From Catonella massiliensis (lineage in GTDB: Bacteria; Bacillota; Clostridia; Lachnospirales; Lachnospiraceae): a DNA stretch of 64,000 nt. Location of the stretch: positions 558,001 to 622,000 of the forward strand of contig NZ_JAEPRJ010000001.1 in NCBI RefSeq assembly GCF_016651435.1. The letters run 5' to 3'. Below, one piece after another: positions 56,860 to 64,000 of the stretch. The notes under the pieces were generated by a model, which saw nothing but the letters and a program-made list of their open reading frames with translations, searched no databases and had not been told where the DNA came from. Numbering within the stretch: the stretch's first letter is position 1; each line of letters begins with the position of its first letter. A program made the translations under genes and the position numbers.

Positions 56860-57690
56860 ATGGGAAATGAAGAGATTAAGGGCAGGGTACATTCGATAGA
56901 GACCTTTGGTACTGTTGACGGTCCGGGTACGAGGTATGTGATATTTTTACAGGGATGTCCGATGCGCTGTAAATACTGCCACAATCCGGATACCTGGGAC
57001 TTTGCAGGTGGTAAGGAAATGACTCTTGATGAGATATTTGCAGGATATTATTCTAAGAGAGAATTCTACAGAAAGGGAGGTATAACTTGTACAGGTGGTG
57101 AACCGCTTGGACAGCTTATGTTTGTAACCGCCCTTTTTAAGAGGGCTAAGTCGGAAGGGATACATACCTGTCTGGATACTTCAGGAATATATTATCCTCT
57201 TAAGCCTGCTAATAATGGAAAGACAGAGGAAGAATACCTAAGCAGCGGCGCTTACAAGAGTTACGAAAAAAGATTGGCTGAATTTGAAGAACTTTTTAAG
57301 GTAACGGACCTGGTTCTATTAGATATAAAACACTCCGATCCGGAGGGACATAAGGAGCTTACAGCCAATTCCATTGAGCCTGTTTTAGCCTTTGCCAAGG
57401 CGCTTGAAGAACACAAAATTCCTATTTCAATCAGGCATGTAGTAGTTCCTGGAATTACCTTTAATAAAAAGGAGCTTCGGGGAGTGGGTGAAATTATGGC
57501 GGGACTTAACAATGTAGTTGGCCTCGAGGTACTTCCTTATCACACAATGGGAGTAAATAAATATCAAGAACTGGGAATGGAATATCCTCTTAGCGGAGTG
57601 CCTAGTCTATCCAAAGAGGAGGCAGCTGCCGCAAAGAATATCATACTTTATTCTATGCAGGAAAAAAGAAAAAATGATGGCAGGGAGTAA
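56860..57690 (+). CDS. pflA: Pyruvate formate-lyase activating enzyme
   Basis: 276 residues from the ATG at 56860 with GGAGG in front; an in-frame TTG in the terminator is discounted. Radical SAM enzyme that abstracts hydrogen from the PFL glycine. Cluster motif GCPMRCKYCHN (Cys33, Cys37, Cys40), GGE motif ITCTGGEPLGQ, and KHSDPEGHKELT later. Follows the split PFL subunits, so its substrate should be the 80-residue protein bound to the core. Confidence 0.95.
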   Translation: MGNEEIKGRVHSIETFGTVDGPGTRYVIFLQGCPMRCKYCHNPDTWDFAGGKEMTLDEIFAGYYSKREFYRKGGITCTGGEPLGQLMFVTALFKRAKSEGIHTCLDTSGIYYPLKPANNGKTEEEYLSSGAYKSYEKRLAEFEELFKVTDLVLLDIKHSDPEGHKELTANSIEPVLAFAKALEEHKIPISIRHVVVPGITFNKKELRGVGEIMAGLNNVVGLEVLPYHTMGVNKYQELGMEYPLSGVPSLSKEEAAAAKNIILYSMQEKRKNDGRE

Positions 57691-57709
57691 TTCGCAGTCA
57701 TCATTTTTT
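57669..57709. terminator. Terminator after pflA
   Basis: AAAAAATGATG / CATCATTTTTT flanks the pflA stop codon; the stem reaches into the last codons and has a long internal loop. A/T runs on both sides suggest service to the convergent MATE gene too. Confidence 0.65.
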
Positions 57710-57777
57710 CTTTATCAGTATTTTTTAAAAATTTCTTAGTATGTATTAGTACTATTGCGAGGTAAGTAAAACATTGT

Positions 57778-59148
57778 TTAGCCTTCTCTAAACTTATCCT
57801 TATATTTCCTTGTAACTATGTAGTAACAAACTAAATGGCTTAAAAATGTAATTGTCCAAGTCACCGGATAAGATATGAATAGTATGTCAAGTGTTCTAAA
57901 CTTCACGAATACAGTATATATCCATAATATTCTAAGTCCACAGGCACCTACCAGTGAAACTATCATAGGAAGGATGGAATATCCTATACCACGCATTGCG
58001 CCAACCATTACATCCATAAGCCCACACAAGAAATACATTGTAGATATAATGGACAGCCTTATAAGCCCATAGCTTATCACCTCAGCCTCATTATTGTAGG
58101 CAGAGAGCAGGAACTTACCAAAGAAATAAGCGGAATTACCAAGTACAAGTCCTGTTATTGCAACTATTATCAGGCAGTTTATAAGCACCTTTTTTATACG
58201 CTTAAATTTCCCGGCACCGAAGTTCTGACTGGTGAAGCTTATGCAGGTCTGGTGCAAGGAGTTCATTGAGACATACACAAAGCCCTCTATATTGCTTGCA
58301 GCAGTGTTTCCAGCCATAACAGTTGAACCAAATGAGTTGACAGAGGACTGTATAAGTACATTTGATATTGAAAAGATACAGCCCTGTAGACCCGCAGGGA
58401 GCCCTATTTTCATAATATCAACGCATTTAGAAGGATTAATCTTAATTCTGTTAAAGTAAAGCCTGATTGCACCTGTTTCGTGCTTTAAGCAAAGCAGTAT
58501 GAGAACACAGGAAACTCCCTCTGATATAACGGTTGCTATGGCAACACCTGCCACGCCAAGACTAAACACAGTGACAAGAAAAATATTGAGGAAGAGATTT
58601 ATGACACCTGCTATAGTCAGATAATACAGAGGACGCTTTGTATCCCCGATAGCCCTTAGTATGGCAGCACCAAAGTTAAGTATGAGGTTAAGAGGCATTC
58701 CAAAGAACAAGATCCTCATATAAAGAGTGGACTGGTCGATGACATCCTTAGGAGTAGCCATCATCTCTAGAAGCGGGCGTGTAGCCACAATGCCAATGAT
58801 GAGCAAAATGAGTCCGCCGACGATACCAAGCGCTATCGAGGTATGTACTGTCTCTGAAACTGCCTTATCATCCTTTGCACCCTGATACCTTGCCACAAGT
58901 ACATTGGTTCCTATGGATAGTCCTATAAACAGGCTCACAAGCAGATTGATAAGTGAACCTGTAGAGCCTACTGCTGCAAGCGCCGTCTTTCCTGTGAATC
59001 TTCCTACAACTATTACATCAGCAGTGTTGAATAGAAGCTGAAGTATACCTGATAGCATTACAGGTATGGTAAATTTAATTATTTTGGTAGTAAGCGGACC
59101 TTCTGTCATGTCCATACGATAAGAAATTCTAGCTGTTTTCTCCGCCAT
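57778..59148 (-). CDS. MATE-family efflux transporter
   Basis: 456 residues, about twelve helices in two similar halves, RBS AAGGAGATATC. MTEGPLTTKIIKFTIPVMLSGILQLLFNTADVIVVGRF at the start is the MATE signature. Sodium- or proton-coupled export of cationic compounds or drugs; the substrate is unknown. Convergent with pflA, so probably unrelated in function. Confidence 0.93.
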   Translation of the reverse strand: MAEKTARISYRMDMTEGPLTTKIIKFTIPVMLSGILQLLFNTADVIVVGRFTGKTALAAVGSTGSLINLLVSLFIGLSIGTNVLVARYQGAKDDKAVSETVHTSIALGIVGGLILLIIGIVATRPLLEMMATPKDVIDQSTLYMRILFFGMPLNLILNFGAAILRAIGDTKRPLYYLTIAGVINLFLNIFLVTVFSLGVAGVAIATVISEGVSCVLILLCLKHETGAIRLYFNRIKINPSKCVDIMKIGLPAGLQGCIFSISNVLIQSSVNSFGSTVMAGNTAASNIEGFVYVSMNSLHQTCISFTSQNFGAGKFKRIKKVLINCLIIVAITGLVLGNSAYFFGKFLLSAYNNEAEVISYGLIRLSIISTMYFLCGLMDVMVGAMRGIGYSILPMIVSLVGACGLRILWIYTVFVKFRTLDILFISYPVTWTITFLSHLVCYYIVTRKYKDKFREG

Positions 59149-59181
59149 GATATCTCCTTAGAATCAAATATGTATTGATAT

Positions 59182-59205
59182 GAGTGCCAAATGCTTCTGA
59201 CACTC
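59182..59205. repeat. Second copy of GAGTGYCAAA palindromic repeat
   Basis: GAGTGCCAAATGCTTCTGACACTC is itself an imperfect palindrome and, with the following CATCA context, matches the right arm of the element at 14557-14640 at about 25 of 28 bases. It lies in the 5' region of the MATE gene. Confidence 0.6.
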
Positions 59206-59446
59206 TCATCACTTATCATTGAATGTTAACAATATTCGTATCCTTTAATTCTATTACAGACCCAAGATAAAGTCAAAGGCAATTAATCCTTCATTTACTT
59301 TGCGAAATTGAATAATAAAAGTTAATATTTATGAGATTTATATATAGATAATTTTAGAAAATGACATAATTCTAACATTAAATTCTGTAATACTAAGTGA
59401 TAAGAGATAAATAGCATGAATAAATAGTGATTATTGGAGGGATATA

Positions 59447-60178
59447 ATGTTTAGAATTGCCATCTGCGATGATGTTAAAGCAGTATGTGATGATTTAAAG
59501 AGTGTTATTTTAAGCAGTGATAAACTAAAAAATGGAGAATTACACATTGATGTATTTAATAATGGAATAGCTTTAATAGAAGAATTAAAAGATAATATAC
59601 GATATGATCTTATATTTTTAGATATTGAGCTTGGAGAGATTAATGGTGTGGAGGTGGGGCATGTAATAAGGGATGAAATCGAAGATTATAATACTAAGAT
59701 AGTATACATATCCGGCAAAAATAGCTACGATAGACAGCTCTTTGATGTACAGCCATTGACATTTATAAGTAAACCTATTGAGAAGGAAAAGGTTATCAAA
59801 GCTGTTCTTCTGGCACTTAAAATTTCAAATAGAGAAAATAAAACTTTCAAGTTTATAAGCTTTAAGAGTACTATAAAAGTTCCTTATTCGGAAATATTGT
59901 ACTTTGAAAGCTATAAGAGAGAAATTAAAATAATCTGTGTAAAAGAAACCTATAGATTTTATGGGAAAATGGAGGAAGTAAAAAAACAACTGCCTGATTT
60001 TTTTATACAGCCTCACCGCTCGTATATAGTAAATTATGAGCAGATTAAACAATTCAAACCGGATGAAATTATTACTTTTAACGGGGACAGAATTCCTATA
60101 AGCCAGTCTAGGCGTAGAGCGATAAAGGAAATACAGATTAGGATAGAGAAAAAGAGGATGGAAGATGAGCTTGATTAA
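59447..60178 (+). CDS. AgrA-type LytTR response regulator
   Basis: 243 residues; RBS TGGAGGG. Receiver domain (acidic pair D8-D9, phospho-acceptor Asp59 in YDLIFLDIELGEINGVEVG), then a C-terminal LytTR DNA-binding domain (KVPYSEILYFESYKREIKII...FFIQPHRSYIVNYEQIKQF). Such regulators pair with GHKL kinases in peptide quorum sensing and bacteriocin control. Overlaps the kinase gene by 14 bases. Direct repeats at 61539-61568 are a candidate target. Confidence 0.93.
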   Translation: MFRIAICDDVKAVCDDLKSVILSSDKLKNGELHIDVFNNGIALIEELKDNIRYDLIFLDIELGEINGVEVGHVIRDEIEDYNTKIVYISGKNSYDRQLFDVQPLTFISKPIEKEKVIKAVLLALKISNRENKTFKFISFKSTIKVPYSEILYFESYKREIKIICVKETYRFYGKMEEVKKQLPDFFIQPHRSYIVNYEQIKQFKPDEIITFNGDRIPISQSRRRAIKEIQIRIEKKRMEDELD

Positions 60179-60449
60179 TATTGTATTTGTAATAATTAAT
60201 ATCTTAGGAGTTTATACAGTATATAAACTTATGGGGTTATTTTGTGGTGTTGAGATGATAAAGAGTAAAAAAGCTCTAATCGTAATCTACTTTGTTTATT
60301 ATTTATTAAGCTGTATGAATTTTATGTATATAAATATACCTCTTGTTCTACTGTTATTTAACCTTTTAATGTATTTTCTTATTAGCCTTAATTACAGTAT
60401 AAGTATAAAAAAGAGGATAATGGCGGTTGTTTTCACATACCTGATTTAA
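60165..60449 (+). pseudogene. N-terminal membrane part of AgrC-like kinase, cut by in-frame TAA
   Basis: 94 residues of strongly hydrophobic sequence, about three membrane helices. It stops at TAA (60447-60449), and the same frame continues right after it as the rest of a GHKL kinase. A TAA differs by one base from GAA, CAA or AAA. Alone, this piece has no signalling domain. Confidence 0.7.
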
Positions 60450-60452
60450 AAA

Positions 60453-61448
60453 TTGGGTGAAGTTTCATTTTTTATATCAGCAAACTATCTTTGGTTTAAT
60501 ATTTTTTTAAAAAATGATTTTAAGTCAATGTATATGGTTATAAGTGTAAGATTATGCACATATTTAGTGGTTATAATCTTAGACGGTTATATGATGACCA
60601 AAAGAGAAGAGAATGATATTCCTTTTTCCTCGTGGATAGGGATTGTGAGTGTGCCTATAGTTACGTTAGTATTATTGATTTTATTTTTGAATATTTCTAC
60701 TCTTGATAATAAAATAGAGGTTATTTTAGCAGTAACTCTCATAGCACTGGTGAATATTGCAAATTACTTTTTATATAGCAGTACATTAAATATAATGAGA
60801 GAAAATAATAGAAAGGCTATAATTGAACAGCAAAATGAATATTACGTGAAACAGTTTGATTTGGTAAAAGAGAATATGAATAATGTAGAGAGACTTAAGC
60901 ATGACATGAAGAATCATATATTTGCGCTTAAAACTCTTTATGATAATGAAGAAAAAGATGAATATGAAGGCTATGTTAATGAACTGTTAAAAGAAATGGA
61001 AGGCAGAAAAAATCTGGTAAATTCAGGAAATATTGTAGTTGACAGTATTGTAAATTATAAACTTTTAAGCCTAGGAGAGAGCGATATTGAACTTTTAGTG
61101 AATGCAAATATTCCTGATAAGATGGAAGTTTCAGATTTTGATTTAACTACGATACTTGGCAATCTACTTGACAATTCGGTAAGAGCAGTAAAAGAAACCA
61201 AAGAAAATAAATATCTGAGTATTGATATGCAGTATAAATCCGGAAGACTTATTATCCGGTTAGTGAATTCATATAAGCATGTAGAACAGATAAAAAACGG
61301 TAAGTATTTTATTTCAACAAAAAAAGATAAACATAAACATGGAATAGGTCTGCTAAATGTTGAAAGAACTGTTGAAAAATATAATGGAATGATAGATATG
61401 AAACTTGTAGATAACAGGTTTGAAGCAATGGTAATTTTATATTGTTGA
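60453..61448 (+). CDS. GHKL sensor kinase, C-terminal part of a split AgrC-like protein
   Basis: 331 residues if started at the TTG at 60453, which has no real RBS. Remaining membrane helices (about 1-110), then a coiled helix with phospho-His region ERLKHDMKNHIFALKTLY, and a GHKL ATPase with TILGNLLDNSVRAVKE (N box) and KHGIGLLNVERTVEKYNG (G box). The kinase module is complete but the sensor is missing its first three helices, so peptide sensing is probably lost. In-frame with the preceding piece: one gene with one nonsense codon. Confidence 0.8.
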   Translation: MGEVSFFISANYLWFNIFLKNDFKSMYMVISVRLCTYLVVIILDGYMMTKREENDIPFSSWIGIVSVPIVTLVLLILFLNISTLDNKIEVILAVTLIALVNIANYFLYSSTLNIMRENNRKAIIEQQNEYYVKQFDLVKENMNNVERLKHDMKNHIFALKTLYDNEEKDEYEGYVNELLKEMEGRKNLVNSGNIVVDSIVNYKLLSLGESDIELLVNANIPDKMEVSDFDLTTILGNLLDNSVRAVKETKENKYLSIDMQYKSGRLIIRLVNSYKHVEQIKNGKYFISTKKDKHKHGIGLLNVERTVEKYNGMIDMKLVDNRFEAMVILYC

Positions 61449-61461
61449 GATTGCAAAAAAG

Positions 61462-61509
61462 TATACTGCTCTGATATCGACACAAATGGCGATATTGGAG
61501 TATTTTTTT
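61462..61509 (+). terminator. Terminator after the kinase gene
   Basis: ATACTGCTCTGATATCG pairs imperfectly with CGATATTGGAGTAT; seven T residues follow. Confidence 0.7.
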
Positions 61510-61538
61510 GTGTTAATATATTTTCAAAATATAAGTTA

Positions 61539-61598
61539 TTACATTTAAACCTATATTTCGTTACATTTTGGGCATAGAGCTTTTTAATAGTGTATAAT
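61539..61598 (+). promoter_or_regulatory. Putative LytTR-controlled promoter
   Basis: TTACATTT at 61539-61546 and 61561-61568: 22 bases start to start, two helical turns, typical of tandem LytTR sites. TATAAT lies at 61593-61598 with a weak -35, as in activator-dependent promoters. It sits directly downstream of a LytTR/GHKL pair. Confidence 0.45.
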
Positions 61599-61627
61599 GA
61601 AAACAGCTTAATAAATAGTGAATACTA

Positions 61628-61649
61628 GGAGGTGATTCCAATGGTGTAG
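61628..61649 (+). other. Perfect Shine-Dalgarno before a two-codon ORF
   Basis: AGGAGGTGATTCC, nearly the full anti-16S complement, then ATG GTG TAG. One inserted base after the ATG would give MGVVRIIKELQ and a stop, a small amphipathic peptide; as it stands it looks like a broken peptide gene or a leader. Confidence 0.35.
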
Positions 61650-61734
61650 TAAGAATTATTAAAGAATTGCAGTAAAAATCATATCAGAAAGCTTCCTGTA
61701 TACTATAAATAGGTCAAGAGATTGACATAAAAAA

Positions 61735-61802
61735 ATACCTCAAGTAAATTTAGATTATTACTGACCTGCCAGTTGGTAAAATCTAAAAAACACAAGAGGT
61801 AT
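61735..61802 (+). promoter_or_regulatory. Hairpin that hides the transposase RBS
   Basis: ATACCTC (61735) pairs with GAGGTAT (61796-61802), the ribosome binding site for the ATG at 61808. Inner stem TTTAGATT / AATCTAAA and a further TTAC/GTAA top. This would block translation from read-through transcripts. A promoter-like TTGACA (61723) and TAAATT lie at the left side. Confidence 0.55.
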
Positions 61803-61807
61803 CTAAA

Positions 61808-61843
61808 ATGAATATTAAAGGCACAAAGAAAAAAATCAAGTAG
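61808..61843 (+). other. Likely true transposase start with A7 slippery site
   Basis: ATG at 61808, with AAGAGGT upstream, opens MNIKGTKKK in the wrong frame and stops at TAG (61841-61843). At the run of seven A's (61829-61835), a -1 shift enters the open frame (NQVVTANIFEQQELLKKSEV...) and continues into the transposase. Either programmed frameshifting or a one-base indel. Confidence 0.5.
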
Positions 61844-61875
61844 TAACAGCAAATATTTTTGAACAGCAGGAACTT

Positions 61876-63234
61876 TTGAAAAAATCGGAGGTGATTAAGG
61901 AAAATCTCACAGCTTCAACCTGGCGTGAGTTGGAAACCAATGGTAAGTTCGATAAAAATAAAAAACTCTCTTTTATCAGCGATGACATGCTTATCTTGGG
62001 ATGTGATGTAGGCAGCGAAACGCACTATGTGAGAGCAATTGATACCAGAGGACGGGAACTCAGTAAGTCCGCATATTCTTTCAACAATGATTATGAGGGA
62101 TTCCAGAGTGCAAAAGAATGGGCAGTAAAGATAGCTGCTGAACATGATAAGAGTCAGATAGTACTTGGCTTAGAGCCGACCGGTCACTACTGGTTCTGCC
62201 TTGCTACCTGGATGATTGCAAATGGAATCAGTGTTGTTCAGGTAAACCCTTATGCTGTTAAGCAGACAAAGGAGGTTGAAGATAACAGCCAGCTGAAGGA
62301 TGACAGGAAGGATCCAAAACTGATAGCAAATCTTGTCAAGGATGGCAACTTTGGTATGCCATATCTTCCAGAAAAAATCTATGCTGAACTTCGTAGGTTA
62401 TCCATGTTCAGAGACCAACTGAATGAAGACAGAATTCGAACAATCAACCGGATGCACAGGGAGATGAAGATATATTTCCCGGAGTATAAGGAAGCATTGG
62501 GAAAAGTCGATGGAGCATTTAGCCTTGAACTGCTGAAAGAGGCACCATTTCCGGATGAACTGACCGCACTTGGAGAAGAAGGGATAAGACAGATTTGGCA
62601 TGCTGCTAAACTTAGAGGACGCGGGTACAGCAGAGCCAGAGAAATCTTACAGTACGCAAAAGCAAGTGTTGGGATTAAGGATGGATCTATTGCAAGCAAG
62701 ACAGCTGTAAAGTGGTTCGTGCAGAAAATCATGGAACTGGATGTTGAACTTGCTGTTATAGAGAACCAGATCAACCAGAAATGTCATGAGATACCGCATA
62801 CAGGTAACGTTCTGGAGATATCTGGGATTGGAGAAAATACACTTTCCGGTATTCTTGCAGAGATGGGAGATATTTCAAGATTTGATGATGTTAAGGAAAT
62901 ACAGAAATTAAGCGGATTAGGCCTTGTGGCATGCAGTTCAGGAAAGCATAAGGGAGAAACCAAAATCAGTCATAGAGGACGCAAACGACTCAGATATTGG
63001 TTATTCCAGGCAGCAAAGTCAGCAGTGGCCCATGTAGAGGAATTCAAAGAACTCCATATGTATTATACGACACGAGCCGATAATCCGTTGAAAAAGATGC
63101 AGTCATTGATTGTGATAGCCTGCAAGCTTCTGAGGATTATCTATACGATTCTGAATACTGGTACGAAATATGCTCCGAAGAAGATGTTGATGGACATCAG
63201 ACGTCCGGAAAATAAGGAAGCTATTGTAGCGTAA
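61876..63234 (+). CDS. IS110-family DEDD transposase/recombinase
   Basis: 452 residues from TTG at 61876, but the frame extends upstream to about 61819 and probably begins at ATG 61808 by a frameshift. RuvC-like DEDD domain: LILGCDVGSETHYVRAID (D), VLGLEPTGHYWFCLATW (E), QLKDDRKDPKLIANLV (D residues). Long coiled-coil middle. The Tnp20 domain has ISGIGENTLSGILAEMGDISRF, GLVACSSGKHKG (catalytic Ser region) and SHRGRKRLRYWLFQAAKSA. Members are guided by a bridge/seek RNA made by the element; the long structured 3' region is the candidate. Confidence 0.92.
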   Translation: MKKSEVIKENLTASTWRELETNGKFDKNKKLSFISDDMLILGCDVGSETHYVRAIDTRGRELSKSAYSFNNDYEGFQSAKEWAVKIAAEHDKSQIVLGLEPTGHYWFCLATWMIANGISVVQVNPYAVKQTKEVEDNSQLKDDRKDPKLIANLVKDGNFGMPYLPEKIYAELRRLSMFRDQLNEDRIRTINRMHREMKIYFPEYKEALGKVDGAFSLELLKEAPFPDELTALGEEGIRQIWHAAKLRGRGYSRAREILQYAKASVGIKDGSIASKTAVKWFVQKIMELDVELAVIENQINQKCHEIPHTGNVLEISGIGENTLSGILAEMGDISRFDDVKEIQKLSGLGLVACSSGKHKGETKISHRGRKRLRYWLFQAAKSAVAHVEEFKELHMYYTTRADNPLKKMQSLIVIACKLLRIIYTILNTGTKYAPKKMLMDIRRPENKEAIVA

Positions 63235-63239
63235 AACAG

Positions 63240-63660
63240 TCGACAGCAAAATTTATTCCAGAGCCTTGCCGGGTGTCGGATTATTCCGAGATCGGGCAGG
63301 GTTCTGGAAGGAAACCCGATAACGATGGAGTGCTACAAGCGCTGCATCATCACAATGACCAGCAAAGCGAGGCAGGGTAAGCGTCCACGGAATATCCGTA
63401 CCCTGCGGAGTAGGCAGGTCAGTAAAATCAAAAAACAAACAAGAGCTGTAGCTTGCAGTAGTTCTCTCCGTAGGGCATGACCCTGTTAGAAAGCTTAGCA
63501 GGCACTCGGTGTATGGACAGGTGGGACGAAGGAAGTTGGGATACGATCCCTTTAGACACGGAAGGTTCACCATCATAGTTAACAGAGTATTTATAGCCTT
63601 TATAAAGCAAAACAATGGGATGCTTTATAAACCACACTCTCTTTTAGCTGTTCAGTATAA
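63240..63660 (+). ncRNA. Candidate bridge/seek RNA region of the IS110/IS1111 element
   Basis: About 420 bases without a coding frame of merit, richer in GC than the surroundings. Stem 1: TTCCAGAGCCTTGCC (63256-63270) with GGCAGGGTTCTGGAA (63295-63309), enclosing TCGGA/TCCGA. Stem 2: GCAGGGTA (63372-63379) with TACCCTGC (63399-63406), enclosing ACGGA/TCCGT with an asymmetric loop. Consecutive stem-loops with internal loops downstream of the transposase fit the 3' guide RNA described for IS1111-group members. The guide sequences themselves cannot be assigned without the exact ends. Confidence 0.5.
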
Positions 63661-63770
63661 AATACAATGACTGTCATACATTTTTTGCTCTGTTTTACGA
63701 GGTAAAAATTTAAAGAAAAGCCTAAAATTCAATGATTTAGGGCTTGACATTATAGGAAGGAAAACTTAGT

Positions 63771-64000
63771 ATGAAAAGAAACATAATTCTAAAAACATTA
63801 GCTTTCTCACTTGCCATAACCTTATTGTCAATGCAAGGGGTTTTTGCGGCTGGTGCTGAAATCCCTAATAAGTTTAAGTTAGTGGAAATTACTCCGTCAG
63901 CAACTAGAAATGACGTGATAAGGTCATACGATACATATCAAGGAGAGGTAGTCATTGTTGAAGAAGTAGTAAAACTACTAAATGGTGCAAAAGCCTATTA
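63771..64000 (+). CDS. Secreted protein, 3'-truncated by window edge
   Basis: ATG at 63771 with AGGAAGGAAAACTT upstream; open to the end (76 codons). Clear signal peptide MKRNIILKTLAFSLAITLLS...GVFAAGA, then a mature start EIPNKFKLVEITPSATRNDV. A hairpin GCCTAAA/TTTAGGGC (63718-63745) precedes the RBS, with TTGACA nearby. Too little sequence to assign a family. Confidence 0.75.
   Translation, partial: MKRNIILKTLAFSLAITLLSMQGVFAAGAEIPNKFKLVEITPSATRNDVIRSYDTYQGEVVIVEEVVKLLNGAKAY

Larger units (their letters stand above)
61703..63596 (+). mobile_element. IS110/IS1111-type insertion sequence, ends approximate
   Basis: Contains a complete DEDD transposase with an untranslated structured left part (to 61807) and about 400 bases of structured, GC-richer right part. 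The ends are not certain. A 9-bp inverse match CTATAAATA (61703-61711) / TATTTATAG (63588-63596) may be the subterminal repeats seen in IS1111 members. No target duplication is expected for this family. Confidence 0.65.

Noticed and set aside
1..64000. tRNA, rRNA, CRISPR array, prophage
   Set aside because: I looked on both strands and saw no tRNA-like cloverleaf, rRNA segment, spaced direct-repeat array or phage structural gene.

Overview
The window looks like a chromosome segment of an anaerobic, fermentative Clostridia species, most likely a Lachnospiraceae member from a host mucosal site. The signs are moderately low GC, heavy AGA/AGG use, strong GGAGG ribosome binding sites, an LPxTG surface adhesin, a fucose-directed uptake and hydrolysis operon, and pyruvate formate-lyase fermentation. 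I cannot name the genus from sequence alone.

Layout. 1-3160 is the 3' part of rpoC. 3178-3385 is a tiny self-contained transcription unit for a 27-residue membrane peptide with a Fur-like operator. 3502-14384 holds three large exported proteins: a sortase-anchored Cna-B adhesin, a secreted polylysine-rich protein and a giant S8 protease. 14679-22864 is a YesN/YesM two-component system, an LplABC-type sugar transporter and a GH29 alpha-L-fucosidase. 23019-25167 (minus strand) carries a YvyF-like protein, ComFC and a sugar-nucleotidyltransferase-like protein. 25586-27082 is an NlpC/P60 wall hydrolase. A 700-base gap with a DnaA-box cluster follows. Then comes a housekeeping run: hpf, secA, apt, uppP, rel, an MBL hydrolase, hemZ, an HD-GYP-like protein, hisS, a small unknown, aspS, galM, and a C26 amidase / APC permease / trans-sulfuration operon.

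46064-51561 is accessory: a complete IS4-family element, a helicase-HNH gene split by an in-frame TAG, an unknown partner gene and an Rpn-type nuclease. 52166-53974 (minus strand) holds upp and two small lipoproteins with near-identical signal peptides. 54332-57690 is the fermentation locus. Its pyruvate formate-lyase is split into a core subunit lacking the glycyl-radical domain and a separate 80-residue glycyl-radical protein, followed by pflA. A MATE transporter follows. The window ends in a decaying LytTR/GHKL quorum-type locus: the kinase has an in-frame stop, and the putative target promoter has a perfect Shine-Dalgarno but a two-codon ORF. Just downstream lies an IS110/IS1111-type element with a structured 3' non-coding region that looks like a bridge (seek) RNA and a likely -1 frameshift at the transposase start.

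Most of the core is ordinary. The points most worth a second look are the split PFL, the Fur-box micro-gene, the DnaA-box cluster away from dnaA, the helicase-HNH locus and the IS110 RNA and frameshift features. All calls come from reading the sequence; no database search was done.
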